From the IMG/VR virus record IMGVR_UViG_3300030107_004466, positions 3,647 to 34,572 of that record: DNA of 30,926 nt; one strand, 5' to 3'. The notes under the pieces are model-generated. The model was not told where the DNA came from. It searched no databases and saw only the letters and a list, made by a program, of their open reading frames with translations. Positions 1-7,965 of this stretch are shown piece after piece. Each line of letters begins with the position of its first letter. The first letter of the stretch is position 1. The stretch comes from a virus. The translations under genes and the position numbers were made by a program.

Positions 1-884
1 GATTTCAAATGTAGCATAGTGGTTGGGTCACTCGTACCAATCCCGACATTGCCTGAACTATCAATTCTCATTCTTTCAGTCCAACTACCAGAACCATCAG
101 CAGTGGTCAGGAATCTAATCCTACCCGGCATATCATTCGCTCCGGGTGTACCATCTACCTGTATTTGAATACCACCAGCAAATGAATTAAAATCCCCATC
201 TCCGTCATAACCATATCCTTGAGCTTGCCACAAAGTGTCTCCATCCTGAACAATCGCTGGAGAAGCCTTTGAACCGCGTGCGTGTCTCCCAGCAAAATTA
301 GGTTGACCAGCATCATTTCTATACGATGTAATAAATATTTCTGATGGCCCTCCATCCTTTACTAATTCCAGTTCAGCCGCTGGAGAGGTCGTTCCAATCC
401 CCAGATTCGATGTAAAATAACTACTTGTCTCATTAACAACAAATCTTTCAGTTCTATTTGTACTGCCTGTAGAAAATCCAAGAGTATCACCATTATGCTT
501 ATAAACAATAGCACCTTGTAATGTACTGCCCTCAACAAAGTCAATTAACGCACTTCGATTAGCCGTTGCTGTAAATTTAAGTTTCGGATCACCACTTGAA
601 CTTGATTCAATAATCAATGTTGAATCTGCTAATGAGGAACTACCAACTGTTACATCATTATTTGTGGTATCTACTATAAAAACATCCCCACCATCAGAGT
701 TTTTTCGGACAAGAAATGCTTCTGTATCGGTTACATCTATTACCTGAGTTCCTTCTAATATCTCATCAAAGCTAAGTGAACCACCGCCACTTACGGTCAA
801 ATCTCCCGATATTGTTAGATCACCATCTATTGTACCCCCATTACCGAAATCTTCAACAATGGCTTTTAACATTGAACTCTGCAT
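1..884 (-). CDS. Tail-fibre-like protein, 3' part missing (runs off left edge)
   Basis: An open frame starts at an ATG at 884 that shares one base with the stop of the preceding gene (TAATG). It stays open to the window edge, giving 294 codons without a stop. Near the N-terminus is a beta-rich repeat (DGDLTISGDLTVSGGG). Further on are two copies of the NxGIGTxxP motif, at about residues 156-161 and near the edge (GNVGIGTSDPTTMLHLK). This motif usually precedes the C-terminal S74-type intramolecular chaperone of phage fibres and is common in receptor-binding proteins. The chaperone itself would lie outside the window, so its presence is an inference. Its position after the capsid and two small structural-like genes suggests a virion appendage. 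It could instead be a head fibre. Confidence 0.75.
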   Translation of the reverse strand, partial: MQSSMLKAIVEDFGNGGTIDGDLTISGDLTVSGGGSLSFDEILEGTQVIDVTDTEAFLVRKNSDGGDVFIVDTTNNDVTVGSSSLADSTLIIESSSSGDPKLKFTATANRSALIDFVEGSTLQGAIVYKHNGDTLGFSTGSTNRTERFVVNETSSYFTSNLGIGTTSPAAELELVKDGGPSEIFITSYRNDAGQPNFAGRHARGSKASPAIVQDGDTLWQAQGYGYDGDGDFNSFAGGIQIQVDGTPGANDMPGRIRFLTTADGSGSWTERMRIDSSGNVGIGTSDPTTMLHLK

Positions 885-1228
885 TATATCTCCACAGTTT
901 TAACTGCACCAGTTGTGGTGCTAGTAGAATTGTAATTAAAATAAACTGTATTGCCCAACCCTCTTGGAACAGTTAGAAATGTTAAAGTGTTCTTTGGAAT
1001 CAATAGGTCATTAGCTGCTGAAACATCTGTAGTTGTTGTAGAGAAATTAAAATAGATCTCCACTGCTGAATATACTCCTAATGTAGAGGTCATTGTTGCC
1101 AATGCTAAGTGAGTTGTGTTCCCTGTACTGGCACTTGAACCAGCCGTTCCTGCTGAATTAACTGTCCATTCACCACCTACTGTGGCATTTAAGGCTTCTT
1201 GAACTGATCTTTTATGTAATTTTCCCAT
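884..1228 (-). CDS. Hypothetical small virion-associated protein (114 aa)
   Basis: This 114-residue protein is rich in Thr, Ser, Gly and Val and has no transmembrane segment or catalytic motif that I recognise. It begins MGKLHKRSVQEALNATVGG. That start resembles the start of the gene just upstream (shared pattern LH+ x S/T x QEA x N), so the two are probably divergent paralogues. The composition suggests an all-beta structural protein. It sits between the capsid region and the fibre-like gene and overlaps the latter by one base (TAATG). A head decoration or fibre-attachment protein is a reasonable guess, but this rests on position and composition only. Confidence 0.7.
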   Translation of the reverse strand: MGKLHKRSVQEALNATVGGEWTVNSAGTAGSSASTGNTTHLALATMTSTLGVYSAVEIYFNFSTTTTDVSAANDLLIPKNTLTFLTVPRGLGNTVYFNYNSTSTTTGAVKTVEI

Positions 1229-1230
1229 GA

Positions 1231-1515
1231 TTAACTCGATTTCCTGTAAACTATTGCAAAATCACCACTAGCCACAGTAACAGCAGACCACTCACCGTAA
1301 ATGGTTTGACCTGCTAAAACTGTCACTGATGATAAACTATCCCAAATGTCTGTATCTAAACTTGTCGCAGATATGACACAATCAGTAGATAGTGCCTGGA
1401 TTGCAACATATGTGTGTGAATTAACTGTAGCGTTTGTGACATAATCATAGCCACCGCCACCTAATCGGTTGGATGCTTCTTGCTCTGTATATCTATGTAA
1501 ATTTGATGTTGCCAT
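1231..1515 (-). CDS. Hypothetical small virion-associated protein (94 aa), paralogue of the next gene
   Basis: The start is an ATG at 1515 with a good ribosome binding site (AGGAGA, about 4 bases upstream). The product is beta-rich and Gly/Ser/Thr/Val heavy. Its N-terminal motif (LHRYTEQEASN) matches that of the 114-residue protein encoded two bases downstream. There is no signal peptide and no membrane segment. The position directly after the capsid genes suggests a decoration or stabilisation protein. Function is not established from sequence. Confidence 0.7.
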   Translation of the reverse strand: MATSNLHRYTEQEASNRLGGGGYDYVTNATVNSHTYVAIQALSTDCVISATSLDTDIWDSLSSVTVLAGQTIYGEWSAVTVASGDFAIVYRKSS

Positions 1516-1573
1516 GTCTTCTCCTATCTCTCTAAGGTGTTGGCAGACCGTGAACGAGTCCAGCTAATAAGCG

Positions 1574-1744
1574 TTATTTTTTCTTCTTAGCGAACATTTT
1601 CTTTTTTGGTGCTGCTTCTTGTTTGACGATCTTTGGACCGCCATGTGAATTCTTTACCACTTCAAAACCATCATTGACCTTCGCTTGAGCCACTTCTCGT
1701 GATTCAGTATGCTCGTAATGGTTTCCTTTTCTTAATACTATCAT
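1574..1744 (-). CDS. Small basic hypothetical protein (56 aa)
   Basis: The open frame extends upstream to 1777, but a strong AGGAGA ribosome binding site lies 4 bases before the ATG at 1744, so I choose that start. The longer version would also begin inside the hairpin at 1761-1789. The product starts MIVLRKGNHYEHTESREVA and ends in a lysine-rich tail (KKKMFAKKKK). It sits directly after the major capsid gene. Small head-associated proteins are often found there, but no family is recognised. The basic tail would suit contact with DNA or an acidic capsid surface; this is inference. Confidence 0.65.
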   Translation of the reverse strand: MIVLRKGNHYEHTESREVAQAKVNDGFEVVKNSHGGPKIVKQEAAPKKKMFAKKKK

Positions 1745-1760
1745 AATATCTCCTATAAAT

Positions 1761-1789
1761 ACCCTGGGCGATGACACACTGCCCAGGGT
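1761..1789 (-). terminator. Hairpin after the major capsid gene (terminator or attenuator)
   Basis: A perfect 9-base inverted repeat (ACCCTGGGC / GCCCAGGGT, 1761-1769 and 1781-1789) encloses an 11-base loop. It lies between the capsid stop (1806) and the ribosome binding site of the next gene. There is no clear U-tract on the minus strand, so it is not a textbook rho-independent terminator. It may be a partial terminator or an RNA-stability element that sets high capsid expression relative to the downstream genes. Confidence 0.6.
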
Positions 1790-1805
1790 AAATATTCATC
1801 AAGGT

Positions 1806-2687
1806 TTACGGATTAAGGAATTCGATTCCCTTTACATGGTTACTTGTAGTGATAACTGCACCATAAATGATGTCAGCTACGACTTTGGTTCCCAAGTAGT
1901 CTACAGAATATTCTGACTGAACTCGAATATCTTGCTGCACAGCTACAGCTATCGCTGATTTGTGGACAAGATATGCTGCTTCGATTCCAGTTGAAGTTGT
2001 AGTCGGGATCAAACTAGATGTCATCACTGGGATGCCAAATAATCTTCCTACTTCACCAGTTTGCATGACTGCATTGTCATTACCAAAACCAACACCAGCA
2101 CCAGAATTATTGGTGACGAATGCTTTGGAGTTCAACAGATCAGCATAGATCAGTGGATTCACGAAGAATGCACATTCATCTGCTGGAATGTCGTTACTCA
2201 TCAAGGTTCCAAGAGCAGTCTCAACATCTGCGTTAGACATAGAATTGTCTGCGGCCAATGTTTGAGTTGTACCTAAAGTTTGAAGAAGAGCTTCAATCTT
2301 TGTGTCGACAGCCTTGGCAAGTCCATAGGCCATTGACTGAGCGTACTTGTCAAACAATTGCTCGTTGGATTGAATCATTGCCAAATCTTCAAAAAGTTTG
2401 GCGGCATATTTGTGTTGATCAATTGCAAGATCGATGTCGGTTTCAGTTGCTACACTATAAGCCACACCAGTGTTCACTGCTTTGTCATCAGTAGACACTT
2501 CTTGAATCGTGGGTATGTGCAGGACATCGCCTGCTCCTCGGACCAAACTTGAGTAATCGTCAAAGAATGGTTTAAGAACTAGGTTTTTTTCAAAGTAGCG
2601 ATAAACACCATCGGCCCACAGTTCTGGGATAAAGACATCCAGCTGTGTTCCTCTCGTTGTATCACCACTAAAGGCGGTATAGGCCAT
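1806..2687 (-). CDS. Major capsid protein
   Basis: A 293-residue protein that starts MAYTAFSGDTTRGTQLDVFI and follows directly after the scaffold-like gene, in the usual capsid position. Features typical of HK97-fold coat proteins are visible: the phrase IPELWADGVYRYFEKNLV near the N-terminus, a long central alpha/beta region, and a C-terminal segment ending in a beta-rich domain. The start has a consensus ribosome binding site (AAGGAG, 7 bases upstream). No prohead protease or N-terminal delta domain is seen, in keeping with a separately encoded scaffold. The assignment rests on length, order (terL, portal, minor head, scaffold, capsid) and general sequence character, not on a database match. 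Confidence 0.88.
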   Translation of the reverse strand: MAYTAFSGDTTRGTQLDVFIPELWADGVYRYFEKNLVLKPFFDDYSSLVRGAGDVLHIPTIQEVSTDDKAVNTGVAYSVATETDIDLAIDQHKYAAKLFEDLAMIQSNEQLFDKYAQSMAYGLAKAVDTKIEALLQTLGTTQTLAADNSMSNADVETALGTLMSNDIPADECAFFVNPLIYADLLNSKAFVTNNSGAGVGFGNDNAVMQTGEVGRLFGIPVMTSSLIPTTTSTGIEAAYLVHKSAIAVAVQQDIRVQSEYSVDYLGTKVVADIIYGAVITTSNHVKGIEFLNP

Positions 2688-2698
2688 TAATTAACTCC

Positions 2699-3283
2699 TT
2701 ATGAAGGTGATCGCCTGTACGATTCCACGATCTTATCCCAATGTTTAGCTCTGTCTTTCCTGTCCATCTTTGTCCAATCTTCAGGAACCTCATTCGCTGG
2801 AACAGCAGGATTATTGGCGATCGCAAGGCGAGGATTATTTTGATTAAATTTATTATGCAAGGCTCGTAATTTCGACAATGGTAGATCACCAAAGGTTTCA
2901 CGATCCTCTTCACTGAAATCTGAGAGTATTTGTTCTCTCATTTGGTTCTCATCATTCCTGGCTTGTTCTACAACAGGCTCAAGCTCTGCAATTCGCAATG
3001 CTCGCTCTTCTGCTAACTTTTGCCATTCATTCTGTTCTTCCATCTGCTTCTCACGATCAGTTGCGATCTGTTTTTGCAACTTCGCAAGTTCAGTCTCAGC
3101 GGCCTGACTTCTTTTACGATACTTTTTGCTTTCAGCAATTAACTGATTAACATCAGACATTTGTTCATCAGTTGTTTCTTGACTTTCAGGTGTCACCTCT
3201 GTCGATACTTTTGGTTCTACAGGCGATCGAGTTCCTTCCGCGATCTGCGGTGCTTCCGTTGGTGTGGTAGCTTCTTCAGACAT
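2699..3283 (-). CDS. Scaffolding protein
   Basis: A 194-residue, highly charged protein. The N-terminus (1-45) is disordered and acidic, rich in Pro, Thr and Glu. Residues about 50-120 form a strong predicted coiled coil rich in Glu, Lys, Gln and Arg. The C-terminal part contains short basic stretches (KMDRKDRAKHWDKI), which in scaffolds typically contact the coat protein. It lies 11 bases upstream of the capsid gene and has a good AGGAG site before its ATG. A coiled-coil acidic protein immediately before the capsid gene is the normal signature of an assembly scaffold. No protease motif is visible. Confidence 0.82.
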   Translation of the reverse strand: MSEEATTPTEAPQIAEGTRSPVEPKVSTEVTPESQETTDEQMSDVNQLIAESKKYRKRSQAAETELAKLQKQIATDREKQMEEQNEWQKLAEERALRIAELEPVVEQARNDENQMREQILSDFSEEDRETFGDLPLSKLRALHNKFNQNNPRLAIANNPAVPANEVPEDWTKMDRKDRAKHWDKIVESYRRSPS

Positions 3284-3295
3284 ACTGTCTCTCCT

Positions 3296-3841
3296 TTATA
3301 GGTCTATTTTTGTTCTGTAAGGGCGTAATGCCCTTCCTATATTCTTATTGATTTGGTTTACAAGATCCTTTATAAGCATATCTCTTGTTTCATTATGAAT
3401 TGCTTTTTGTTGAGAAAAACCTGTTGATCCAGCCTTTCCTGTAATTGGTCTGAATTTGTTTGGCGGAACAGCTTCTGCATGAAAGGTCAATAGATCGGCC
3501 GTTCTTATTTGGTCACCCTTATTTCGTGGATGCATTGCACCATCCTTTACACCATAAGATAATTGCACATCACTATTCCACCTTGCTCTTTTTGGTTTCT
3601 TTGGCATTATCTGTTTGAACATTAGACCTGATGCAAAAAGATTAGGGTCAGAATTTCCATATTTCCTCTTTTTTTCCTTTGCATACTTAGGAGTTAATTT
3701 TGGAAACCTTCTTCCATCAGGGCTTCTCATCTTATGTTTTATTATATCTAGATGCATTACCCTTGCTTTAATTGTTAAACTATATAAGAACCCAGTGCTA
3801 AATCGCATGATCTCTTCTAATTTTGGCAGTTTAAATTCCAC
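3296..3841 (-). CDS. Virion morphogenesis protein (Mu gpG-like tail/head completion)
   Basis: The start is a GTG at 3841 with GGAG 7 bases upstream, overlapping the previous gene by 11 bases. The product is 181 residues and basic. The segment from about residue 38 (SPDGRRFPKLTPKYAKEKKR) through a following ASGLMF resembles the conserved part of the phage virion-morphogenesis family, in which 'W/F-x-L-x-x-x-Y-x-x-x-K' precedes an 'L-x-x-S-G-x-L' strand. Its position after a Mu F-like gene fits that family, as Mu gpF and gpG are also adjacent. I infer a role in head completion or head-tail joining. Confidence is moderate because the match is by eye. Confidence 0.6.
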   Translation of the reverse strand: MEFKLPKLEEIMRFSTGFLYSLTIKARVMHLDIIKHKMRSPDGRRFPKLTPKYAKEKKRKYGNSDPNLFASGLMFKQIMPKKPKRARWNSDVQLSYGVKDGAMHPRNKGDQIRTADLLTFHAEAVPPNKFRPITGKAGSTGFSQQKAIHNETRDMLIKDLVNQINKNIGRALRPYRTKIDL

Positions 3842-4601
3842 GACTATACTCCAATAGTGTTTTTGCTTTTTTGAATTTCTTTGGATTCTCTGCTATCTGA
3901 GAACTTGCAGCAGACGATACCCTAGGATCAGACCTTTGTGGTAACCATCTATGTCTACAATTGAATCCACCACCATCTACCAATGCACCAGGGAATTGAG
4001 ATTCAACCTCTGCTTTGGTCAATCCACCCACACTTAACATAACTCTGCATATTGGTCTTGTCTTTCCATCTAATGGTCCGTGATAGTACCATGACTCATC
4101 ATTTGGAAGATCTTCTCCCATTACCATTACGATGCTTCTGTTATAAGATGCCAATGCCGTTGCTACAACACTTTCAACCCTTCTGGGTGTCAATGATACC
4201 TTTGTAGCGATCCTCTCCCTCAATTCATTTCCTTTCAATCCCTGAGAAAGACCTTCGGATAATCCAAGTCTCACTTCCTCGCCAAGTCTGGTACTGTAAG
4301 TAATGATCGATGATTCCTGCACTTTTCTAAATGCCAGTAACTCTATTTCACTTATCTTTCCAAACTTGACCATGTCATCCAACATGAATCCTGTCGCATT
4401 CAAATAAGAATCAATAGCACCTTGCATCAATAGGTCTTGGATCCAATAATCTGCAATTGAAAGTCCTGCAATGATCGCTAGTATCTCTTCCGTAGAAAGA
4501 CCTTCGTTCTGTAGTTCTTCTACATCCTTGTAGAATTCTTCTTGGGATAACTCCAGTTGTGATAGGTAGTCAGCAACCGCCTGGTCGATGATCTGTTCCA
4601 T
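3831..4601 (-). CDS. Minor head protein, Mu gpF / SPP1 gp7 family
   Basis: A 256-residue protein with a helical N-terminal half and a C-terminal domain typical of the Mu F-like/SPP1 gp7 family. The diagnostic part is about residues 170-218: WYYHGPLDGKTRPIC, then a spacer, then GGGFNCRHRWLP, with the conserved Cys and His residues. Members are minor capsid proteins associated with the portal and with DNA or internal proteins. It lies 4 bases downstream of the portal gene, the standard location. The C-terminus (about 220-256) is basic. No toxin or ADP-ribosyltransferase extension is present, unlike in some homologues. Confidence 0.85.
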   Translation of the reverse strand: MEQIIDQAVADYLSQLELSQEEFYKDVEELQNEGLSTEEILAIIAGLSIADYWIQDLLMQGAIDSYLNATGFMLDDMVKFGKISEIELLAFRKVQESSIITYSTRLGEEVRLGLSEGLSQGLKGNELRERIATKVSLTPRRVESVVATALASYNRSIVMVMGEDLPNDESWYYHGPLDGKTRPICRVMLSVGGLTKAEVESQFPGALVDGGGFNCRHRWLPQRSDPRVSSAASSQIAENPKKFKKAKTLLEYSRGI

Positions 4602-4605
4602 TGAT

Positions 4606-5958
4606 CTAACTCTCTAAACGAGCCAATAAACGATTCTGAGGTGCTTGTTCCTCTGCTTCAACTTGTTGTTGTTGTGTCTGAAACTCTGCTCTCTGCTCTG
4701 GAGATGCATCAGGATTCATATAATCAAAATAATCTTGTTTCGTTGCAAGTCCTTGCTCAAATCTCCAGGTCCATAAAGCGATCTCTGTATCTGGAGTAAG
4801 TGCGTAATTAGGTTCTAAGAAATCAACAGAATATTCATTAGGCAATCTTGTGCCTGTCTCAACCTCCAGTATGGCTCTATCCACATCATACCTCTTTTTC
4901 TCCCAAGGTCTCCAAGTATCCTCTTTCTCTCCTGTTGCAATATCTCTCATTTCCATTTCAAGTATACTTAATGAACTTGCACTTGGTGCATTCCCAGCAT
5001 CATCCCTAGCATACTTTGCACGAATATGATTATTGTTCAATGTGGATTCAACCAAAAATCTTGTAGAATCAACGATCTCTTGTAAACTTCCACCCGAATT
5101 GGTTACTCCAAAATTCGCACCCTCTGGTAAATAAAGCACCTGATCGGTTCCAATGGTGATCCGACTTGCATCATCCACGCCAGAAATGAATTTGATACCC
5201 AAAGCAGAATAGCGTATGGCCAGTTGTAGTTCTATCTGTGCCACATTTACTGCCAGGTCAACTTGAGCAACATCCATCGCATTTGCCACCGAGTGATAAT
5301 CACGGATCGGTTGGTATCTATTGCAGAAAGTGACTGGCAATACCCCATAAGGGTTAATGTCCTGTTCATTCACCGATACTTTTTGACCTTGCTCATCAAT
5401 GAGATAGTGTTCTCCCTGATATCCAGGCCTACTCTCGGTCCAGACAGCATGAACTGGTGTGTTTATCCTTGCATTGCCCTGATATTCTATGGGATAACAT
5501 ATGCCGATTGGCTTTTCTCTACTATCACCTGCCAAGAACAATGGAGTAAAGTGACTCAAGGTCTCATATTCCAATTTTCCTATCAACTCATTCCACCTAG
5601 ATCGTATCGCCATCGTACCTAATAAAAATGTCAATCTCTCCAAAAGCCTTCGATTCGCATTGAGACTTTCAACATCAAGTAAATTCAAATATGATTCAGA
5701 AACTCGCATTCTGGGCGGTCGTTTGTAGGTCATAGACCTCACGGCACAAACTCTGCGAGTAATGTTCTGATTCAATACAGGAACCTGACTAAGTGTCTCT
5801 GGGCGAAAGAATTTGCCGATATACTGATCTACATTGACCCCTTCATACCAATCCATGAGATAATCACGCTCACGAGTGCGTGTATCTTCAATATATTTTA
5901 AAGTTTCTTTTAATGCTTTATTTACACTACTCTGTGCTAAATCAGGTATGGTTACCAA
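4606..5958 (-). CDS. Portal protein
   Basis: A 450-residue protein placed between the large terminase and the Mu F-like gene. It begins at a TTG (5958) with GGAG 7 bases upstream, overlapping terL by 7 bases. The pattern is that of a portal: an N-terminal helical part with a conserved approach to the clip region, a central beta-rich domain (HAVWTESRPGYQGEHYLI), a long helical stem containing VDLAVNVAQIELQLAIRYSA, and a Gln/Glu-rich C-terminus. The portal forms the dodecameric channel at the capsid vertex through which terminase pumps DNA. Identification rests on order, length and overall architecture. Confidence 0.85.
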   Translation of the reverse strand: MVTIPDLAQSSVNKALKETLKYIEDTRTRERDYLMDWYEGVNVDQYIGKFFRPETLSQVPVLNQNITRRVCAVRSMTYKRPPRMRVSESYLNLLDVESLNANRRLLERLTFLLGTMAIRSRWNELIGKLEYETLSHFTPLFLAGDSREKPIGICYPIEYQGNARINTPVHAVWTESRPGYQGEHYLIDEQGQKVSVNEQDINPYGVLPVTFCNRYQPIRDYHSVANAMDVAQVDLAVNVAQIELQLAIRYSALGIKFISGVDDASRITIGTDQVLYLPEGANFGVTNSGGSLQEIVDSTRFLVESTLNNNHIRAKYARDDAGNAPSASSLSILEMEMRDIATGEKEDTWRPWEKKRYDVDRAILEVETGTRLPNEYSVDFLEPNYALTPDTEIALWTWRFEQGLATKQDYFDYMNPDASPEQRAEFQTQQQQVEAEEQAPQNRLLARLES

Positions 5959-7283
5959 TCTATGACTCCAGCGGTTCTTCTTTTAATAGGGAATTGGTTT
6001 ACGATGAAGTACCTAAAGGCATCATTCATGTGATCTACCCTACCATCCTTCAATGGCTCTTCTTTCAGTCTCTGGTCCACTCTATGCTCTGGATATCGAT
6101 AGTTCTCATAGCACTCGATGGAACCCTTACACTTATCACTTACATAAAAATGACTATCCCCATTGGCATCCTCTATGAATGAACGAACATGAGATACACC
6201 ATTGGCAATATTCCTCGATACCTTATCTGTCCTATATCTAACCCTGATCCCTTTTCTTCTGAATTGTTCTATATCTCCCATACCACTCTGTGCCTGAACA
6301 CCACCACCTGCTGGGTCTCCAAAATATGCCTGGACAGGATAATCCTTCCTTAGGATCATACTTGCAAGTTCATCGGTCTTGATGTTCTCCTCAAAACAGA
6401 TCTCATCTATTTGATAAATTCGAGTGTCAGATTCCCTTTCTTCCACCTGATACCATCCCACCGCTGGCATCCTAAAGCCGAAATCGATGGAGCAGAATGT
6501 GGGTAGATCGGGGTTGAATCGAAGTCCTTTAATGACATTCGTGTACCTTGAGAATGGGTATACACGACCTGTGAAACTGACGAAGGATGCTCCGTACTCC
6601 TGTTCCCATGTCTCTTTAGTAAGTGTTTTTTTGATGTCATCTATATTCTCCTTGAAATAGGGTGATTCCCATGAAGGATGTTGCCATGATGCCCAATCTG
6701 GGAATTCCTTTGATTGTCCTCTGGTGTAACAATCGTACATCCAATTATGCCCCTCTGGCGTTGTGGTCATCAATGCCCAACCTCTTCGATCTGACAATGT
6801 TGGCCTTAAATATTGTTCCCATATGATCTTCTTTATCTTGGCAGCTTCATCTATGATCAGCCAGTCCAAACCTTCCCCAACAAGAGAATCTGCATTGTCT
6901 GCTGATTTGATCCATACTTCTGAAGCAAGTCCTGCTATTTTAAAGTAATATATCTGACCACTGATCTCTTTCTTTGCTTCTACAGGAAGTCTGAGTTTTA
7001 ATAGCAGATCATCCTTTACAATTCTAGCGATCTTATCACATAACTCATAATTAGGTGCAACGATCCACCCTCTCGTCTTAGGTGATAAGATCCATGGCTC
7101 AACTTCCCTCGCAGCACTAAAACTCTTTCCTGATCGTCTTCCTTGTATGTTCACACGGAATCTCGCAGGGCTATTATGTACTACCTCTTGATTAGGCGTT
7201 GGCTGATATTGTATTATGTTCCAGAATTTCTTCTTGTTGAGGATTCGTTTCGTCTTTTCCAATGTTGCTATCTTCGTAACCAC
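5952..7283 (-). CDS. terL: Terminase large subunit (packaging ATPase and nuclease)
   Basis: This protein drives DNA packaging. The ATPase domain has Walker A GRRSGKS (48-54), Walker B WLIIDEAA (141-148) and a coupling motif TTTP (173-176). The C-terminal RNase H-like nuclease shows D267 (CSIDFGF), D323 (FGDPAGGG) and the HMNDAFRY region (418-425), the expected acidic triad area. The start shown is a GTG at 7283 with AAGGAG only one base upstream. A start before about residue 30 is needed to keep the QPTPNQEVVHNSPARF lead-in to Walker A, so a long overlap with terS (92 bases from this GTG) seems real. It overlaps the portal gene by 7 bases. Confidence 0.95.
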   Translation of the reverse strand: MVTKIATLEKTKRILNKKKFWNIIQYQPTPNQEVVHNSPARFRVNIQGRRSGKSFSAAREVEPWILSPKTRGWIVAPNYELCDKIARIVKDDLLLKLRLPVEAKKEISGQIYYFKIAGLASEVWIKSADNADSLVGEGLDWLIIDEAAKIKKIIWEQYLRPTLSDRRGWALMTTTPEGHNWMYDCYTRGQSKEFPDWASWQHPSWESPYFKENIDDIKKTLTKETWEQEYGASFVSFTGRVYPFSRYTNVIKGLRFNPDLPTFCSIDFGFRMPAVGWYQVEERESDTRIYQIDEICFEENIKTDELASMILRKDYPVQAYFGDPAGGGVQAQSGMGDIEQFRRKGIRVRYRTDKVSRNIANGVSHVRSFIEDANGDSHFYVSDKCKGSIECYENYRYPEHRVDQRLKEEPLKDGRVDHMNDAFRYFIVNQFPIKRRTAGVIDW

Positions 7284-7599
7284 ACTCCTTGAGTACGGTC
7301 TCCAGGTTGCCTGTCAGGTCAATAGACTGACGGTCTGTTTGTCCCAAATAGTTCTTGCCAAGAAAAATACTCATTGCAGCATTGCTCTCAGCAAGTTTGA
7401 ATTGTATCTGTCGCAGTTTGATCTTCATCTTCTCTTTTCCCCTAGACATCTCTGGCTTGAACCTCTTCCTAATGGTCGATTCATCACATTTAAAGAATTT
7501 CGCTATCTCTAATGTGGTACAACCAAACTCTGCCAAGTTCTCAACCTGTTCAGGGTCTACCTTTATCTTGGGTCTACCTACCTTCTTTTTCTCAGACAT
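7192..7599 (-). CDS. terS: Terminase small subunit
   Basis: A 135-residue protein with a basic N-terminus (KKKVGRPKIK) and a helix-turn-helix at about residues 14-48 (AEFGCTTLEIAKFF, then CDESTIRKRF). A coiled region follows, ending in FLGKNYLGQTDRQ, a phrase typical of terminase small subunits. It recognises packaging DNA and loads the large subunit. It starts at an ATG sharing one base with the stop of the upstream regulator gene (TAATG) and lies directly before terL. The C-terminal 30 residues, acidic and Asn/Gln-rich, are encoded in the region shared with terL. Confidence 0.88.
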   Translation of the reverse strand: MSEKKKVGRPKIKVDPEQVENLAEFGCTTLEIAKFFKCDESTIRKRFKPEMSRGKEKMKIKLRQIQFKLAESNAAMSIFLGKNYLGQTDRQSIDLTGNLETVLKECGYEDSNIGKDETNPQQEEILEHNTISANA

Positions 7600-7943
7600 T
7601 ATTCTTCCTCATCTTCTACTAATAGGGGATCGGATGACTCCCAAAGGTCTGCACACTTCATTAACGCCCTTCTCCAATATGTCTTGGCAGACGAAGTGGA
7701 TATCTTTAACTGCTCTCCGATCAATGGGAATGTGAGCATCTTGCATCTCAATTTAAATACCTGTAGCTCTCTCTGGGAGAGATTGTCGTATGCCTTGTGT
7801 GCTGCGTGTTGGAGCCATCGTTGTTCTGGTGGAATCAGACCACTGTTGAAAATGTTTAGTTTGAATCTGAAGGATGCGGAAAGGGTTATTGCGTTTTCAA
7901 GTCGCTCTTGGTCTGAGTCTGTGAGTAATGGGAACTCTTCCAT
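7599..7943 (-). CDS. Sigma-region-4-like / late transcription regulator
   Basis: The C-terminal half holds a helix-turn-helix of the sigma-70 region 4 or LuxR type: LSQRELQVFKLRCKMLTFPL followed by IGEQLKISTSSAKTYWRRAL. This matches the 'L-S-x-R-E-x-x-V-x-x-L' and 'I-x-x-x-L-x-I-S-x-x-T/A-V/K' pattern. I choose the ATG at 7943 (114 residues). The frame is open to an ATG at 7991, but neither start has a ribosome binding site, and a TATACT -10 element lies just upstream of 7943. As first gene of the terminase-head operon it probably controls late transcription. It could equally be a non-activating accessory packaging protein; I rate regulation as likely but not proven. Confidence 0.65.
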   Translation of the reverse strand: MEEFPLLTDSDQERLENAITLSASFRFKLNIFNSGLIPPEQRWLQHAAHKAYDNLSQRELQVFKLRCKMLTFPLIGEQLKISTSSAKTYWRRALMKCADLWESSDPLLVEDEEE

Positions 7944-7959
7944 ATTTGTGCGAGAATTT

Positions 7960-7965
7960 AGTATA
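7960..7965 (-). promoter_or_regulatory. Possible -10 element for the late (head) operon
   Basis: TATACT (5 of 6 to consensus) lies on the minus strand 17 bases upstream of the ATG at 7943. The sequence about 17 bases further upstream (TCATCA) is a poor -35, so an activator would be needed. Transcripts from here would have a very short leader, in keeping with the lack of a ribosome binding site. Confidence 0.25.

Noticed and set aside
155-544. Two short minus-strand frames near the left edge
   Set aside because: They lie inside the longer fibre-like frame that is open to the edge and carries the GIGT repeats.
5263-5622. Plus-strand 119-residue frame antisense to the portal gene
   Set aside because: Hydrophobic antisense shadow of a clearly coding portal frame.
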